From Rikenella microfusus DSM 15922 (GTDB lineage Bacteria > Bacteroidota > Bacteroidia > Bacteroidales > Rikenellaceae): a stretch of 64,000 nucleotides of DNA. Numbering within the stretch: position 1 is the first letter of the stretch; each line of letters starts with the position of its first letter. The translations under genes and the position numbers were made by a program. The notes under the pieces were generated by a model. The model was not told the DNA's origin and did no database searches. It was given only the letters and a program-made list of their open reading frames with translations. Below are positions 36,658 through 46,147 of this stretch, piece after piece. The stretch is taken from assembly GCF_000427365.1 (NCBI RefSeq), contig NZ_KE386488.1, positions 2,019,882-2,083,881 on the forward strand, given 5' to 3'.

Positions 36658-37089
36658 ATGGATTTAGAAGCAACCGTACACATGGTTCTGCCGCTGGAGA
36701 CGGGCCAGAGCGCCCGCGGCGAGTGGAAAAGACAGGACGTGATTTTCGCACTGCCCGGCGAGTTCGACCGTAAGCTCTGCGTCGAGTTTTGGAACGACCG
36801 TGCCGCAGATGCCGCGGCCCTGAGGCCGGGCGACCGTGTGGCATTGAGCATCAATGTGGAATCACGCGAATATAACGGGCGCTGGTACACCAGAGTGCGA
36901 GCTTGGCGTATGAATCGTTTGGAGGCGCAGACAGGTGCGCCGGCCGGGGCTTATCCGCCTCCCTATCCGCCGGCAAACGCGGCCCCGGCAGGGCAACAGG
37001 CCTATCAGCAGCCTCAGTATCAGGCTCCGCAGCAACCGCAGCAGGCTCAGCCCACTTCGGCTGCTGAGGTGGACGACCTTCCGTTTTAA
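36658..37089 (+). CDS. DUF3127 OB-fold protein with SSB-like C-terminal tip
   Basis: 143 residues. Residues 1-90 match the DUF3127 family of OB-fold-like proteins (LPLETGQSARGEWKRQDVIF, then LSINVESREYNGRWYTRVRAW). A Pro/Gln/Ala-rich linker (about 95-135) leads to an acidic-hydrophobic tail, EVDDLPF. This layout, OB fold + disordered linker + D-D-x-P-F tip, is that of single-stranded DNA-binding protein SSB, whose tip recruits repair enzymes. The function is inferred from architecture only. It follows the cyclophilin gene by 31 bp. Confidence 0.85.
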   Translation: MDLEATVHMVLPLETGQSARGEWKRQDVIFALPGEFDRKLCVEFWNDRAADAAALRPGDRVALSINVESREYNGRWYTRVRAWRMNRLEAQTGAPAGAYPPPYPPANAAPAGQQAYQQPQYQAPQQPQQAQPTSAAEVDDLPF

Positions 37090-37109
37090 GCCTCTTCCGG
37101 ACAGTGGTT

Positions 37110-37146
37110 TTCGGGCCGGTAAAGAAATTGTTCCTTACCGGCCCGA
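37110..37146. terminator. Bidirectional terminator between DUF3127 and the sensor kinase
   Basis: Perfect 13-bp arms (37110-37122, 37134-37146) with an 11-nt loop and short T/A runs on both sides, between convergent genes. Confidence 0.6.
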
Positions 37147-37277
37147 AATGTATGCGGGGTATTCGGCGGACGGAACGGATAGACAGCGGGGGAGGGGAGC
37201 GTTCCGTGTACGGCATTCGGATAGAACCTGCGTTGCCGTCGGTTTGCACGGGGTGAAGTCCGTGCCCGGCAGTTCTC

Positions 37278-40200
37278 TTATGCGTCCGGTTCGGTTTCCG
37301 CAGCCGTATCGACCGGCAGATCCACCGTGAATGTCGTACCCGTGCCGGGGATGCTTGTGAATCCGATGTGTCCTCCGAGCAGCTCTACGATTTTACGCGA
37401 CAAGGCCAGCCCCAGGCCGCTGCCGCTGCTTTTCGTCGTGAAATTGGGCAGAAAGATCTTTTCGCGGATCTCTGCCGGGATGCCCGGGCCGTTGTCGCGG
37501 AAACTGATCCGGGCGCGTCCGTCCGTTACCCGCAGGTCTATGTCGATCCATGCCTGTTTTTGTCCCGCCATGGCCTGCACGGCGTTTTGGCAGATATTTA
37601 CGAAAACGCGGGTCAGGTGGTCGGGATCGGCGGTTACCCATACCGGAGGCCGGGTATGGCCGACGGGCAGCGGAACGCTGGCATCGTCCCCTCCGTTCGT
37701 TCCGGGAGCCATCCCGTTGTCCTGCCAATTGCATCCGCATTCGAAGTGGAGCCGCACGCCGATATGTTCATAGCCCGAATATAGTTTGGCTACGTTGCAG
37801 ACCAGCGGTACGAGGTCGATTCGCGTGGGATGGCCTTCCCCCAGTTTGGCGAAGTCCGAGAACTCGCTGGCGATTTTGGTCAGCAGGTCGATCTGGTCGA
37901 GCAACAGGGCCAGTGTTGATTCCACTTTCGGTTTCAGCGCGTCGCAGTCGTCGCGCTGCATGGAGCGCTGGAGCATCTGTATTTTGAGCCGCATGGGAGT
38001 CAGCGGGTTCTTGATCTCATGGGCCACCTGGCGGGCCATCTCGCGCCATGCCCCTTCGCGTTCGCTGCGGGCCAGCTGGCGATAGCTCTCCTCCAGATAG
38101 TCGATCATCGTGTTGTATTGCTCCACCAACATTCCGACTTCGTCGCTGATTTTGCGGCCGGAGCCGATCGCGTCGATTTTCTGCATCTTGGAGATGTTGC
38201 CCATCGCTTCGTGGAGCTGGTTGAACGGTTTGGCCAGCAGCCGGTAGAGGAATTCGGACAGGATGACCGCCACGCAAAGGATGATCAGGAACAGGTTCAG
38301 GATGTCGGCCAGCAGTTCGTGTTGCAGGAAGCTGTTGTTCACACTCGGGCTGTAGTATTGCAGGTTCAGGTATCCGTACAATACCCCGTCCGAGACGATC
38401 GGCGCGAAAGCCGAGGTATATTGCGAGTCGTCGATATCGGTCGCATAGAACGGCCGGCCGAGGTAGTGCAGGTAACGGTAGGCGGCGCTGTTCATCCGGG
38501 TGATGTATTTCTGGCGTTCGATGGAAGTGGCCAGCAGGTCGCCGTTCAGGCCGAAGACGCTGATGCTGTAATTGACGTCCCGTTGTTCGTTGGCGAGCCA
38601 GGTTTGCAGCGACGGTCCGTCGAACGGGTTGTGTTCGAGGTATCGGGCGATGCTGGTACCCAGCCGTTGGAGATTGTTATTGACGAAACGCCGTTGTTCG
38701 GCGTGGAAATTGGTCAGGGTATGGTTGACGATCACGCAGGTGACGGCCAGCATCGCGAAAAGCACCACGCCGATCACCACCGCCCGTATCTTGAAAGTCA
38801 TCCGTGTGCCGAGCCGCTGGATGTTGAACGTGTAACCGGCGATTTCCAACAGGAGGCCGCACAGGACGAAAAGCAGCAGGAAGATATAGGCGTACAGGGA
38901 GACGGCATCGAGCAGGGTGGTCGCTTTACGGCTGATGACGAGCAGGCCGTGCCGGCCGTCCTGGCCGTAGTAGTTGTACAGGAGGTGGGTCTGGCCGTTG
39001 CGGGTCAGTATGGTGTCGCGTCCCGGTGTGATGCGGGCGGCCAGCCCCTGATAGTTGTTGCTGTTGTCGTGTCGGAAGGAGATCTGGCCGTCCTTGATGC
39101 GGGCGTAGGTGAAGTCGCGGAAACGGATGTCGAGGCTGAGTTCGCCGGTGGTGTTTTCTTCGAGGCTCATGATGGCCAGGTCGTGCGGCGAGGTGGCCAG
39201 GATACGGGCGTAGAGTTTCTGTGCGTTGTTCTGGGCGGATCGGTTCTCCTGAGTGGCGAAGTAGGAGATATAGGCGCTGAAGATCACCAACGAAATGATG
39301 AACGAGCCGTAATGCTTGTAGCGCTGCCGGATGTAGTCGGAACCGGCCGCGAACAGGAAAAAGACGACGAGCGTGTAGCCGGTCCGGTGGATCTGGTTTT
39401 CGACGGGCCAGAGAAAAAGGAGGATCAGGACGGCGGTGAAGAGGATTCGCAGGACCAGCCGGCGGGTACCGAACAGGACCAGTCCCGTATGGGCGAGCAG
39501 AAGGCGGATGCTGACGAACAGGACGGTGAGCAGGTAGAACATGGCGCTGGTGTACGACAGGTCGAAGATGTCGTATTTCTGCATGTTGATTTTCGGGGAG
39601 TAGATCGACAGGATCAGCGCGTAGTGGAATATGGAGACGACCAGGGCGATCAGGACGCAGACGGATAGCGAGACGAGTATGCGTCCGCGCCTGGCGAAGC
39701 GTCGGTACCGCCAGTTCAGCTTGGCCCGTACCTGGAACAGGTAGGCGGTGTAGACGAAGAACATCCCGTAGCTCAGAAGCAGGTCGCCGAGCGAACCGAG
39801 CACCCGGTTGTGAAGGCCGTATATTTTGTTGAACAATACGCCGTTTGAATTGGGTATTCCGGCATAGTACAGCCCGATCCGCAGCAGGGCGTAGACCAGC
39901 AGCAGGACGCCGGCGTTCAGGAAGGCGTTCCGGCGGGTCGTGTAGCGGCGGACGATGTTTTTGAGGTAGAGGCACAACAGCAGCACGGCGCCCCATCCGC
40001 AAAGTTCCGGCCACCAGGGCATGCTTTGCATCGTTTTGGCTTCGATGTAGAAGCTGCTGCCGGCGGTATCGATTCGTTCGGCTCCGACCAGTCTGGCCCG
40101 GATGCTGTCGCTGGCGGGCAGCAGGGCGATGCGCTGTTCGGGAAAGATTTCGGCGTTGTAGCGATCGGTTTCCCGGTCGCGCAGGTCGATGGCTACGACG

Positions 40201-40664
40201 GCGCTTTTGCCGTTGCGGCTTTGCAGGCTGGTCAGCACCTGATGGGAACCGATCTGCCGGATCGTGCGGGAGGGGGTCAGCCAGAAGCTGTTGATATTGG
40301 GCAGGTAAACGTAGTTCGACCAGTAAACCAGGGCCGAGTCGCGGAACAACAGCAGGGAAACGCCTTTTTCCGCCCACGCGGCCGGGAGGTCGCCGTACCA
40401 GAGTCGTTGTACGAAAAGGGTGTCGTTCCGGGTTTCGAGCCAGTTTCCGACGATGCGTTCGGTCTCCTGTTCGATGGTCTGGAGTTCGCGAACGACATGA
40501 CGGCTGCCCGGATCGACTTTCTCGCTGACCCGGAATGCCGAGTAAAACAGGTTCACGGCGAGCAGGCACAGGGCCAGCGGAAGCACGATCGGCCGGATCC
40601 GTGCCCGGAACCGGAGACCGAATGCACGCAGCGGGTTCGATGAGTTGTAAGTGTTTCGGAACAT
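37278..40664 (-). CDS. Large polytopic sensor histidine kinase (NtrY-like core)
   Basis: A 1128-residue membrane kinase. The N-terminal 800 residues contain roughly ten to twelve hydrophobic helices interrupted by extracytoplasmic parts (e.g. about 45-215). A HAMP-like linker precedes the kinase core. HisKA has the phosphoacceptor His near residue 882 in 'RQVAHEIKNPLTPMRLK', and HATPase_c has NICQNAVQAM (N box), FRDNGPGIP (G1) and SGSGLGLALS (G2). The HEIKNPLTP box is NtrY-like, so the partner may be an NtrC-type regulator, but none is adjacent. It starts 22 bp after rlmH on the same strand. The signal sensed is unknown. Confidence 0.92.
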   Translation of the reverse strand: MFRNTYNSSNPLRAFGLRFRARIRPIVLPLALCLLAVNLFYSAFRVSEKVDPGSRHVVRELQTIEQETERIVGNWLETRNDTLFVQRLWYGDLPAAWAEKGVSLLLFRDSALVYWSNYVYLPNINSFWLTPSRTIRQIGSHQVLTSLQSRNGKSAVVAIDLRDRETDRYNAEIFPEQRIALLPASDSIRARLVGAERIDTAGSSFYIEAKTMQSMPWWPELCGWGAVLLLCLYLKNIVRRYTTRRNAFLNAGVLLLVYALLRIGLYYAGIPNSNGVLFNKIYGLHNRVLGSLGDLLLSYGMFFVYTAYLFQVRAKLNWRYRRFARRGRILVSLSVCVLIALVVSIFHYALILSIYSPKINMQKYDIFDLSYTSAMFYLLTVLFVSIRLLLAHTGLVLFGTRRLVLRILFTAVLILLFLWPVENQIHRTGYTLVVFFLFAAGSDYIRQRYKHYGSFIISLVIFSAYISYFATQENRSAQNNAQKLYARILATSPHDLAIMSLEENTTGELSLDIRFRDFTYARIKDGQISFRHDNSNNYQGLAARITPGRDTILTRNGQTHLLYNYYGQDGRHGLLVISRKATTLLDAVSLYAYIFLLLFVLCGLLLEIAGYTFNIQRLGTRMTFKIRAVVIGVVLFAMLAVTCVIVNHTLTNFHAEQRRFVNNNLQRLGTSIARYLEHNPFDGPSLQTWLANEQRDVNYSISVFGLNGDLLATSIERQKYITRMNSAAYRYLHYLGRPFYATDIDDSQYTSAFAPIVSDGVLYGYLNLQYYSPSVNNSFLQHELLADILNLFLIILCVAVILSEFLYRLLAKPFNQLHEAMGNISKMQKIDAIGSGRKISDEVGMLVEQYNTMIDYLEESYRQLARSEREGAWREMARQVAHEIKNPLTPMRLKIQMLQRSMQRDDCDALKPKVESTLALLLDQIDLLTKIASEFSDFAKLGEGHPTRIDLVPLVCNVAKLYSGYEHIGVRLHFECGCNWQDNGMAPGTNGGDDASVPLPVGHTRPPVWVTADPDHLTRVFVNICQNAVQAMAGQKQAWIDIDLRVTDGRARISFRDNGPGIPAEIREKIFLPNFTTKSSGSGLGLALSRKIVELLGGHIGFTSIPGTGTTFTVDLPVDTAAETEPDA

Positions 40665-40686
40665 GGATGCGGTTCGACGGTTCGGG

Positions 40687-41163
40687 TCAGCGGTGATGGT
40701 ATGGTTCGCCTCTGAGGATGGTGAATGCGCGGTAGAGCTGTTCGGCGAAGATCAGACGGACCATCTGGTGGGAGAAGGTCATCGGCGAGAGGGAAAGTTT
40801 TTCGTCGGCGCGGGCATATACGGAGGCGGAGAACCCGTAGGCGCCGCCGATCACGAAAACGAGTTTGCGGGTACCCCGGTTCATGAGGCTTTGCAACCGG
40901 TCGGCGAAAGCGACGGAGCCTCCGGGCAGCTGTCCGTTTTCGTCCAGCAGCACGACGTGGTCGCCGGGCGACAGCTTGTCCAGGATCAGTTCGCCTTCGG
41001 TAGCTTTGATCTGTTCTTCGCGCAGGTTTCTGGCGTTTTTCAGTTCAGGGATGACGGTTTGTATGAAACGGGTATAGTGTTCCAGCCGTCCGGTATATTC
41101 CCGGATGCCGCTTTCCAGCCACGCTCCGACGGTTTTCCCGACGACGATCAGTTCGATTACCAT
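40687..41163 (-). CDS. rlmH: 23S rRNA pseudouridine-1915 N3-methyltransferase
   Basis: SPOUT-class methyltransferase acting on 70S ribosomes at helix 69. The start at 41163 (MVIELIVVGKTVGAW) gives 158 residues. The knot region has 'FVIGGAYGFS' (SAM-binding loop), 'LSLSPMTFSHQMVRLIFAEQLYRA' and the C-terminal GEPYHH(R). A -7 promoter element lies 21 bp upstream. It is co-directional with the sensor kinase. Upstream, across the repeat mosaic, lies def. Confidence 0.96.
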   Translation of the reverse strand: MVIELIVVGKTVGAWLESGIREYTGRLEHYTRFIQTVIPELKNARNLREEQIKATEGELILDKLSPGDHVVLLDENGQLPGGSVAFADRLQSLMNRGTRKLVFVIGGAYGFSASVYARADEKLSLSPMTFSHQMVRLIFAEQLYRAFTILRGEPYHHR

Positions 41164-42122
41164 GCTTTTCGGCCTGTTTTCAGCAAAGCTACAAAAATGG
41201 AGCCGATTCCTCTCGTATTTATTTCCTATTTTTGCATGTCGGGTCGTGTGGGGTTTATGGCGGCGATTCTTTCGAACCGCAGGAATAAAAATCGTACGAT
41301 TGGCGGGGAAATGCTTGGCGATCTTCCGTTCTGTCCGCTGGTTTGGCAGTTTAGTTTTAATCGTATGGTTAAGCATAAATTTCTGCGCCAGCGGGCGGGT
41401 CGCAGCCTGCGGGGTACGCAGCAATCGCGTGAGCGATTGATTTTGCGGGCCTCCGCTGCAGGAGGTTGCGGCCCGCCCGACCTGAAAGTCGCAAAGCATG
41501 TCCCGGCCATTGAACCGTAGGTTGAATTGTGTGTCTTTCGCCGACAGGCGTTTGTTTTTTCGCCCGTTTATGCCGCGGAGGCACTGACTTCTCCGGACGC
41601 CTTATGCCGGCGGGGCATCTCCTTTTTTGTGCGACCAAAAAAGGAAGCAAAAAAGTCGCCGGAAATGTACGATTTTCCGGGTCAGCAGCCTCTACCCGTA
41701 CCGCGGTACAAAACAAGATGCTGGAAGAAGTACTTATATAAACCGTATGGTTAATTGGCCGCGTAGCGGTCAGCCCGGAGCCACTCCCGGCGCAGGGCTG
41801 CAACTCGCAAAGCTCGTTTGGCCCTCGCTGGCTCCGGGCTTTAACCTGCAAATTAAAAGTACGGTTAATTTTTCATTCGGGTCGGACGCCCGGGAGCGGC
41901 CGCTAAGCGGGAGCGAGAGAGCGGGCCTCCCGTGGGGAGGCGTCCGGCCCGCCCGCTAACGCGGAAACTTGTTTTTAACCGTACTTTTAATTTGCAGGTT
42001 AAAGCCCGATTCGAGTGCCGAGCGGCACCGGGCGGGCAGCCGTATGAATAAAGACACGTCGATACATGTCGGACAGAGCCGGCAAGGGAGTCGCAAAACA
42101 GAAAAATTAAGTCGTACTGGAT
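41164..42122. repeat. Repeat mosaic; left copy of the long inverted repeat (41539-42000)
   Basis: Order of cassettes: A-like about 41289-41300, A-like 41353-41368, B-like with cctccgctgcaggagg hairpin (41390-41500), A-like 41512-41527, D (41528-41738), A-like 41739-41754, C (41758-41845), A-like 41851-41869, B (41870-41970), A-like 41973-41990. The stretch 41539-42000 matches the reverse complement of 49292-49756 nearly base for base, apart from a variable stretch inside B. The last 120 bp are the def leader. No gene is believed, although repeat-derived ORFs (e.g. 41529-41741) occur. Confidence 0.85.
41184..41191 (-). promoter_or_regulatory. Promoter -7 element of rlmH
   Basis: TAGCTTTG on the minus strand, an exact TAnnTTTG match, 21 bp before the ATG. 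Confidence 0.55.
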
Positions 42123-42680
42123 ATGATATTACCGATTTATATTTACGGATCGCCGGTATTGCGCGAAGTGGCGCAGGATATAGACGCAGCCGCCTATCCG
42201 AATTTACAGGAGCTGATAAGCGATATGTTCGAAACGATGTCGGACGCTGACGGCGTAGGACTCGCTGCGCCGCAGGTCGGCCTGCCGATCCGCCTGTTCT
42301 GTATCGACCTGACGCCCGTAGCCGAAGAGGTTCCGAAAGGGATGCCGTTCAAGCAGGTGTTCATCAATGCCGAGATTTACGAACGCGGCGGGGCGAACGT
42401 GAAAATGGGCGAAGGGTGCCTGAGCCTGCCGGGGCTGAACGAGGATGTGGTGCGGCCTTCGAAAATCAGGATACGTTATCTGGACGAAAACCTGAAGGAG
42501 CGGGACGAAGAGTTCGACGGTTATCCCGCACGGGTGATCCAGCACGAATATGACCATATTGACGGGATCGTCTTCACCGACCGGGTGGCCCCGATTCGCA
42601 AGAATCTGATCCGGTCGAAACTGGCGGCCTTTACGAAAGGCAAATTCCGGGCGGCCTATCGATGCAAGCTGGCCAGATAG
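42123..42680 (+). CDS. def: Peptide deformylase
   Basis: Removes the N-formyl group from nascent proteins, using Fe2+. It has 185 residues. All three motifs are canonical: GVGLAAPQVG (motif 1), EGCLSLPG (motif 2, metal Cys) and QHEYDHIDG (motif 3, HExxH-type His pair). In Bacteroidales it usually neighbours ruvX (known from memory), but here ruvX is 7 kb away, beyond the matching inverted repeat. It is monocistronic, followed by a 36-bp palindrome. Confidence 0.96.
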   Translation: MILPIYIYGSPVLREVAQDIDAAAYPNLQELISDMFETMSDADGVGLAAPQVGLPIRLFCIDLTPVAEEVPKGMPFKQVFINAEIYERGGANVKMGEGCLSLPGLNEDVVRPSKIRIRYLDENLKERDEEFDGYPARVIQHEYDHIDGIVFTDRVAPIRKNLIRSKLAAFTKGKFRAAYRCKLAR

Positions 42681-42850
42681 ACCCGAAGGAGTGTTAGCTA
42701 TAAGAGACCGATAGCACTACAATAACGGTCGTGAAGGCCGCATCCGGTTCGGTGCCTTGCCGGGTGCGGAGGCGCGGCTCCCGATGGAAGACCCCCGAAG
42801 TGTTCCACCGGGTTGGAAATACAAAGCGGCGAAAATTCGTAGATGATTGT

Positions 42851-42886
42851 CAAGGGGGAAGGACTCGTTCGAGTCCTTCCCCCTTG
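42851..42886. terminator. Perfect 17-bp-arm hairpin between def and permease gene
   Basis: Arms 42851-42867 and 42870-42886 pair perfectly (caagggggaaggactcg and complement). Only a short T-run follows. It lies between convergent genes and probably terminates the minus-strand permease transcript, 27 bp after its stop. Confidence 0.6.
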
Positions 42887-42912
42887 TTCCTGCGTCGGGT
42901 TTTGGCCCCCCG

Positions 42913-45228
42913 TCAGTCCCTGACGGCCAAAACGGGGTTGGCCCGGGTAGCTTTCAGGGACTGCCACAGCACCGTGCCGAAAGCGATTACGAACGCTACG
43001 GCCCCGGCAGCGGCGAATATCGTCCACGACAACGGAATCCGGTAGGCATATCCGCTCAACCAGTCGTTCATCAGATACCAGATCGCCGGGACGGCGACCA
43101 CGAAAGCCGCAGCCACCAGCTTCAGGAAACCCGAGATCAGGCGGACGAGCACTTCGCGGTCCGTGGCCCCGAACACCTTCCTTACGGCAACCTCCTGCGC
43201 CCGCTGACGCATGAAATAGGTCGACATCGCCAGCATCCCCAAAGCCGATATCAGGATCGCAAGCAGAGACAATGCCGTAATGATATCCGCCATTCGTTTT
43301 TGCGCCGTATATTGCTGTTGGATCGTATCGTCCATAAAAGTTCCTTCGACCGGCTCCCTGCCGTTGTATTCCAGATATGCTTCCTTGATCCGGTCCGCCA
43401 CGGCATACGGGTTTTGTCCGGAAACCTTTATCAGCACCTCCCATGGCCAATCGTCGGCACTGATAAATTGCACCATGACCGAACCGATCGGCTTTTCCAT
43501 GTTATCGATGTGGTAATTTTCCAGAATCCCGGCCACTTTCAATTCACGGTCCCAAAGCCGGAACGTCGGGGCGTTATCGGTCAGTTCCAGATCGTTCCAG
43601 GCGACGGAATTAAGCCATACGGCCCGGCGGTCGTCTACTCCCGTTCTCTTAACCACCTGGAATCCCATCATATCATAAGCCGTACTATCCAGTCCGATCA
43701 CCTGGAAACTGTGCTGTTTCCCGTTTCTCTCGAACGTATTGTTATTGGAACCCGTCGCCGGCGTTCCCTGTGCGAAGCCCACCCGTTCGACTCCGGGTAC
43801 CGCCATCAACACGTTCCGAAGTCCGTCCCGGCTGCCGTTCTCGCCCGGAGAATAATCCATAACCAGTATATTATCATGTTTGAAACCCAGATCGGAATTG
43901 CACATGAAGTCGATCTGCCGCCCGATCGTAATCGTCGCGCCGAGCAGGACGATCGTGATGGCGTACTGGAAGGCGATCAGCGCTTTGCTGTACACCATTT
44001 TGGTTTGCCGCCGAAACGTGCCGCGCACCACGTCGATCGGTTTGAAACGCGTCAGCACATAGGCCGGTACCAATCCCGAGACCACGCCTATCGCAACGAT
44101 ACCGCCTAAGGCCAGGAGGATATTGGGGGCTGTGAAACTCTCCGCCACCGATATGTCGGTCCACATCACCTTTCCGAACCAGGGTTCGACCGCCATCGCC
44201 AGCACGATGCCCAAACAGAAAGATATGAAACAGATAATCAGCGATTCCAGTACGAATCCGGAGAACAGGCTCGTTTTCGAGCTTCCCAACAGACGCCGGG
44301 TGGCCGCTTCCTGCGCCCGGAAACCGCTCTGGGCCACCGACAGGTTGATGTAATTGATCACCGCGAAAAGCAGGATGACGAGCGCCGTGATACCCAGTAC
44401 CATCAGGAAACTTTTGTTATTGGTGCGCATCCATTCCATCGGCCGTTCCGCATAGTAAACTTCGGACAGCGTTTCCATGGTCAGTGTATCGACCAGCCCG
44501 TTTTTGAACAGCCAGAAATTTTCTTTCAGATAAGATTCGATCGCGTCCTGGTTTTCCTGTGTGAACTGCACGTTCGGCTTGATCATGACGTACAGGCTGA
44601 AACTGCAATTTCCCGAATTCGTCAGGATGCCGTTCCCCCAGTTCTCTACCACATTCTCGAACGGCAGAATCGCCGCTGCCGGTTTGAAATGGGTATCCTC
44701 CAGATCGCGGTAAACGCCGGTTACGATCCGGTCGCGGTCGTTGATCCGGATAGTCTTGCCCAGCGCCGGTTCGGAACCGAACCATTTGCGGGCGCACTCC
44801 TGACTGATCAGCACGTCGTCGCGCGTACGCATGGCGCGTGCGGGATCGCCCTCTGTCCAGGGCAATTCGAACATCGTCACGAACGACGAGTCGGCCAGCA
44901 GAACATGATCGAGAATACTTTCACGCACACCGTCCGAGATTGTCCAATATTGGTGCTGCATCCGTAGCGTGGCCTCGATTTCCGGGTAGCGGCTTTTCAT
45001 CTCGGCAGCGAGCGGGCAGGGAAAATGACCGCCTCGGTCGTGCGACAGGTAGTAGATCCTGTTTTTGTTCGGTTGGGCGGCATTCACGGACTTTTCGTCC
45101 TGTATGTAAAGACTCATCAGAATGACGAACACCAACGACACGGCGAACCCGAATATGTTGATCGTCGTGAATAACTTGTTTCTCCCGAGAAAATTCCAAA
45201 AAGATTTCAGTTGGCTGAAGCTGGACAT
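42913..45228 (-). CDS. FtsX/MacB-type ABC transporter permease
   Basis: A 771-residue permease of the type common in Bacteroidetes ('ABC transporter permease, FtsX-like'). It has an N-terminal TM (about 20-42, INIFGFAVSLVFVILMSLY), a large periplasmic MacB-like domain (about 50-280), three central TMs, a second periplasmic domain and three C-terminal TMs (including LVAAAFVVAVPAIWYLM). Such proteins export or sense peptides with a separate ATPase, but no ATPase gene is adjacent. Its N-terminus is closely similar to the partial gene at 63406 (FWNFLGRNKLFT in both). Confidence 0.88.
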   Translation of the reverse strand: MSSFSQLKSFWNFLGRNKLFTTINIFGFAVSLVFVILMSLYIQDEKSVNAAQPNKNRIYYLSHDRGGHFPCPLAAEMKSRYPEIEATLRMQHQYWTISDGVRESILDHVLLADSSFVTMFELPWTEGDPARAMRTRDDVLISQECARKWFGSEPALGKTIRINDRDRIVTGVYRDLEDTHFKPAAAILPFENVVENWGNGILTNSGNCSFSLYVMIKPNVQFTQENQDAIESYLKENFWLFKNGLVDTLTMETLSEVYYAERPMEWMRTNNKSFLMVLGITALVILLFAVINYINLSVAQSGFRAQEAATRRLLGSSKTSLFSGFVLESLIICFISFCLGIVLAMAVEPWFGKVMWTDISVAESFTAPNILLALGGIVAIGVVSGLVPAYVLTRFKPIDVVRGTFRRQTKMVYSKALIAFQYAITIVLLGATITIGRQIDFMCNSDLGFKHDNILVMDYSPGENGSRDGLRNVLMAVPGVERVGFAQGTPATGSNNNTFERNGKQHSFQVIGLDSTAYDMMGFQVVKRTGVDDRRAVWLNSVAWNDLELTDNAPTFRLWDRELKVAGILENYHIDNMEKPIGSVMVQFISADDWPWEVLIKVSGQNPYAVADRIKEAYLEYNGREPVEGTFMDDTIQQQYTAQKRMADIITALSLLAILISALGMLAMSTYFMRQRAQEVAVRKVFGATDREVLVRLISGFLKLVAAAFVVAVPAIWYLMNDWLSGYAYRIPLSWTIFAAAGAVAFVIAFGTVLWQSLKATRANPVLAVRD

Positions 45229-45333
45229 ATTTAGACTGATTGATTTGATGCAATTTTAACTAATGTTTATAATAATAGATACAAAACCAATGCTTTCAAA
45301 ATATTCGTCCGTTTCGGACATATCTGGGCCGAA

Positions 45334-45729
45334 TTATCGTATATCCGCCACTCGCTTTTCCGGAACCGGGTTTCGTTCGGCGTAATTGGCCGCATAATAG
45401 ACATGGGCGCCGGACACGCTGCGATAGAGATCCGATGCCTCGTGCCGCAAATGTCGCACGGGACGCCCGTCACAATAGACCGTCACGTCGATCCACAGCG
45501 GTTCGGCCCCCGCAGGAGGAGGGCCGCTGAGCCGCACGCCGAAAAGCACCCATTCGCGCGGCCCGTCGGCCGCGAAACGCATCTGTCGGTCGAGGTCGGG
45601 ATGCGTGCGGCGGACCGTTTCCCGTGCTTTACCGGGTTCGGCATAGGGGGTGAAAATATATTCGAGCGGATAACGATACCATTCGGGGTGGGAACAACTG
45701 GTCTCGATTTCGAAATGCGCTTTGCACAT
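45334..45729 (-). CDS. Hypothetical protein
   Basis: A 131-residue protein starting at 45729 (MCKAHFEIETSCSHPEWYRY). It is Tyr/Arg-rich with no signal peptide or membrane helix. 'REWVLFGVRLSGPPPAGAEPLWIDVTVYCDGRPV' looks like a beta-rich domain. I recognise no family. Codon use is like its neighbours, which supports coding. The gap of 105 bp to the permease start suggests a separate or loosely linked unit. ATG 45804 is possible but adds an Arg-rich tail. Confidence 0.5.
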   Translation of the reverse strand: MCKAHFEIETSCSHPEWYRYPLEYIFTPYAEPGKARETVRRTHPDLDRQMRFAADGPREWVLFGVRLSGPPPAGAEPLWIDVTVYCDGRPVRHLRHEASDLYRSVSGAHVYYAANYAERNPVPEKRVADIR

Positions 45730-46147
45730 GGCGGGAACTTTTTTGTCTCGGTTTGCCTCCCGGCCTCTCAGTCGAAAAGAGAGGCGGTGCGAACCGAAAA
45801 GCACTTATTGAAATGCAGGTATGTCAAGGTATATAACGGTTTTCCTCAAACGACCTGTCTCCCCCGTGTCCCAGATACGACAAAGCATGGGGAAACGGTC
45901 TGCCTTTTCTGAGGTCTTGAGATACCCGGTGTAGAGCAGACGCCCCCATGCCATGTCGATACCCCTGCGCCGAAAACGCAGGGGTACAACAAAGGCATGA
46001 AGCTCTGTTCCCTACACACGGAAATTTCTCAAGTTTCAGAAAAGGAACGTGAAGCCGATGCTTATTCGATATGTATGTGTCTCTGTTCCGGTTTCTATTC
46101 CATAGACGAAAGTTTTATGGTTTTCGGATGCCTCGCGGCGGATTCCG
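45730..46147. other. Non-coding gap downstream of DPP IV
   Basis: No gene is seen. A hairpin with 10-bp arms (45960-45969, 45977-45986; tacccctgcg) without a T-run may terminate the DPP IV transcript. No A-E cassettes are found. Confidence 0.45.

Noticed and set aside
42860-42880. TTCGAGTCC, reminiscent of a tRNA T-loop
   Set aside because: It is the centre of a perfect 36-bp palindrome. No acceptor stem, anticodon arm or D-loop can be drawn.
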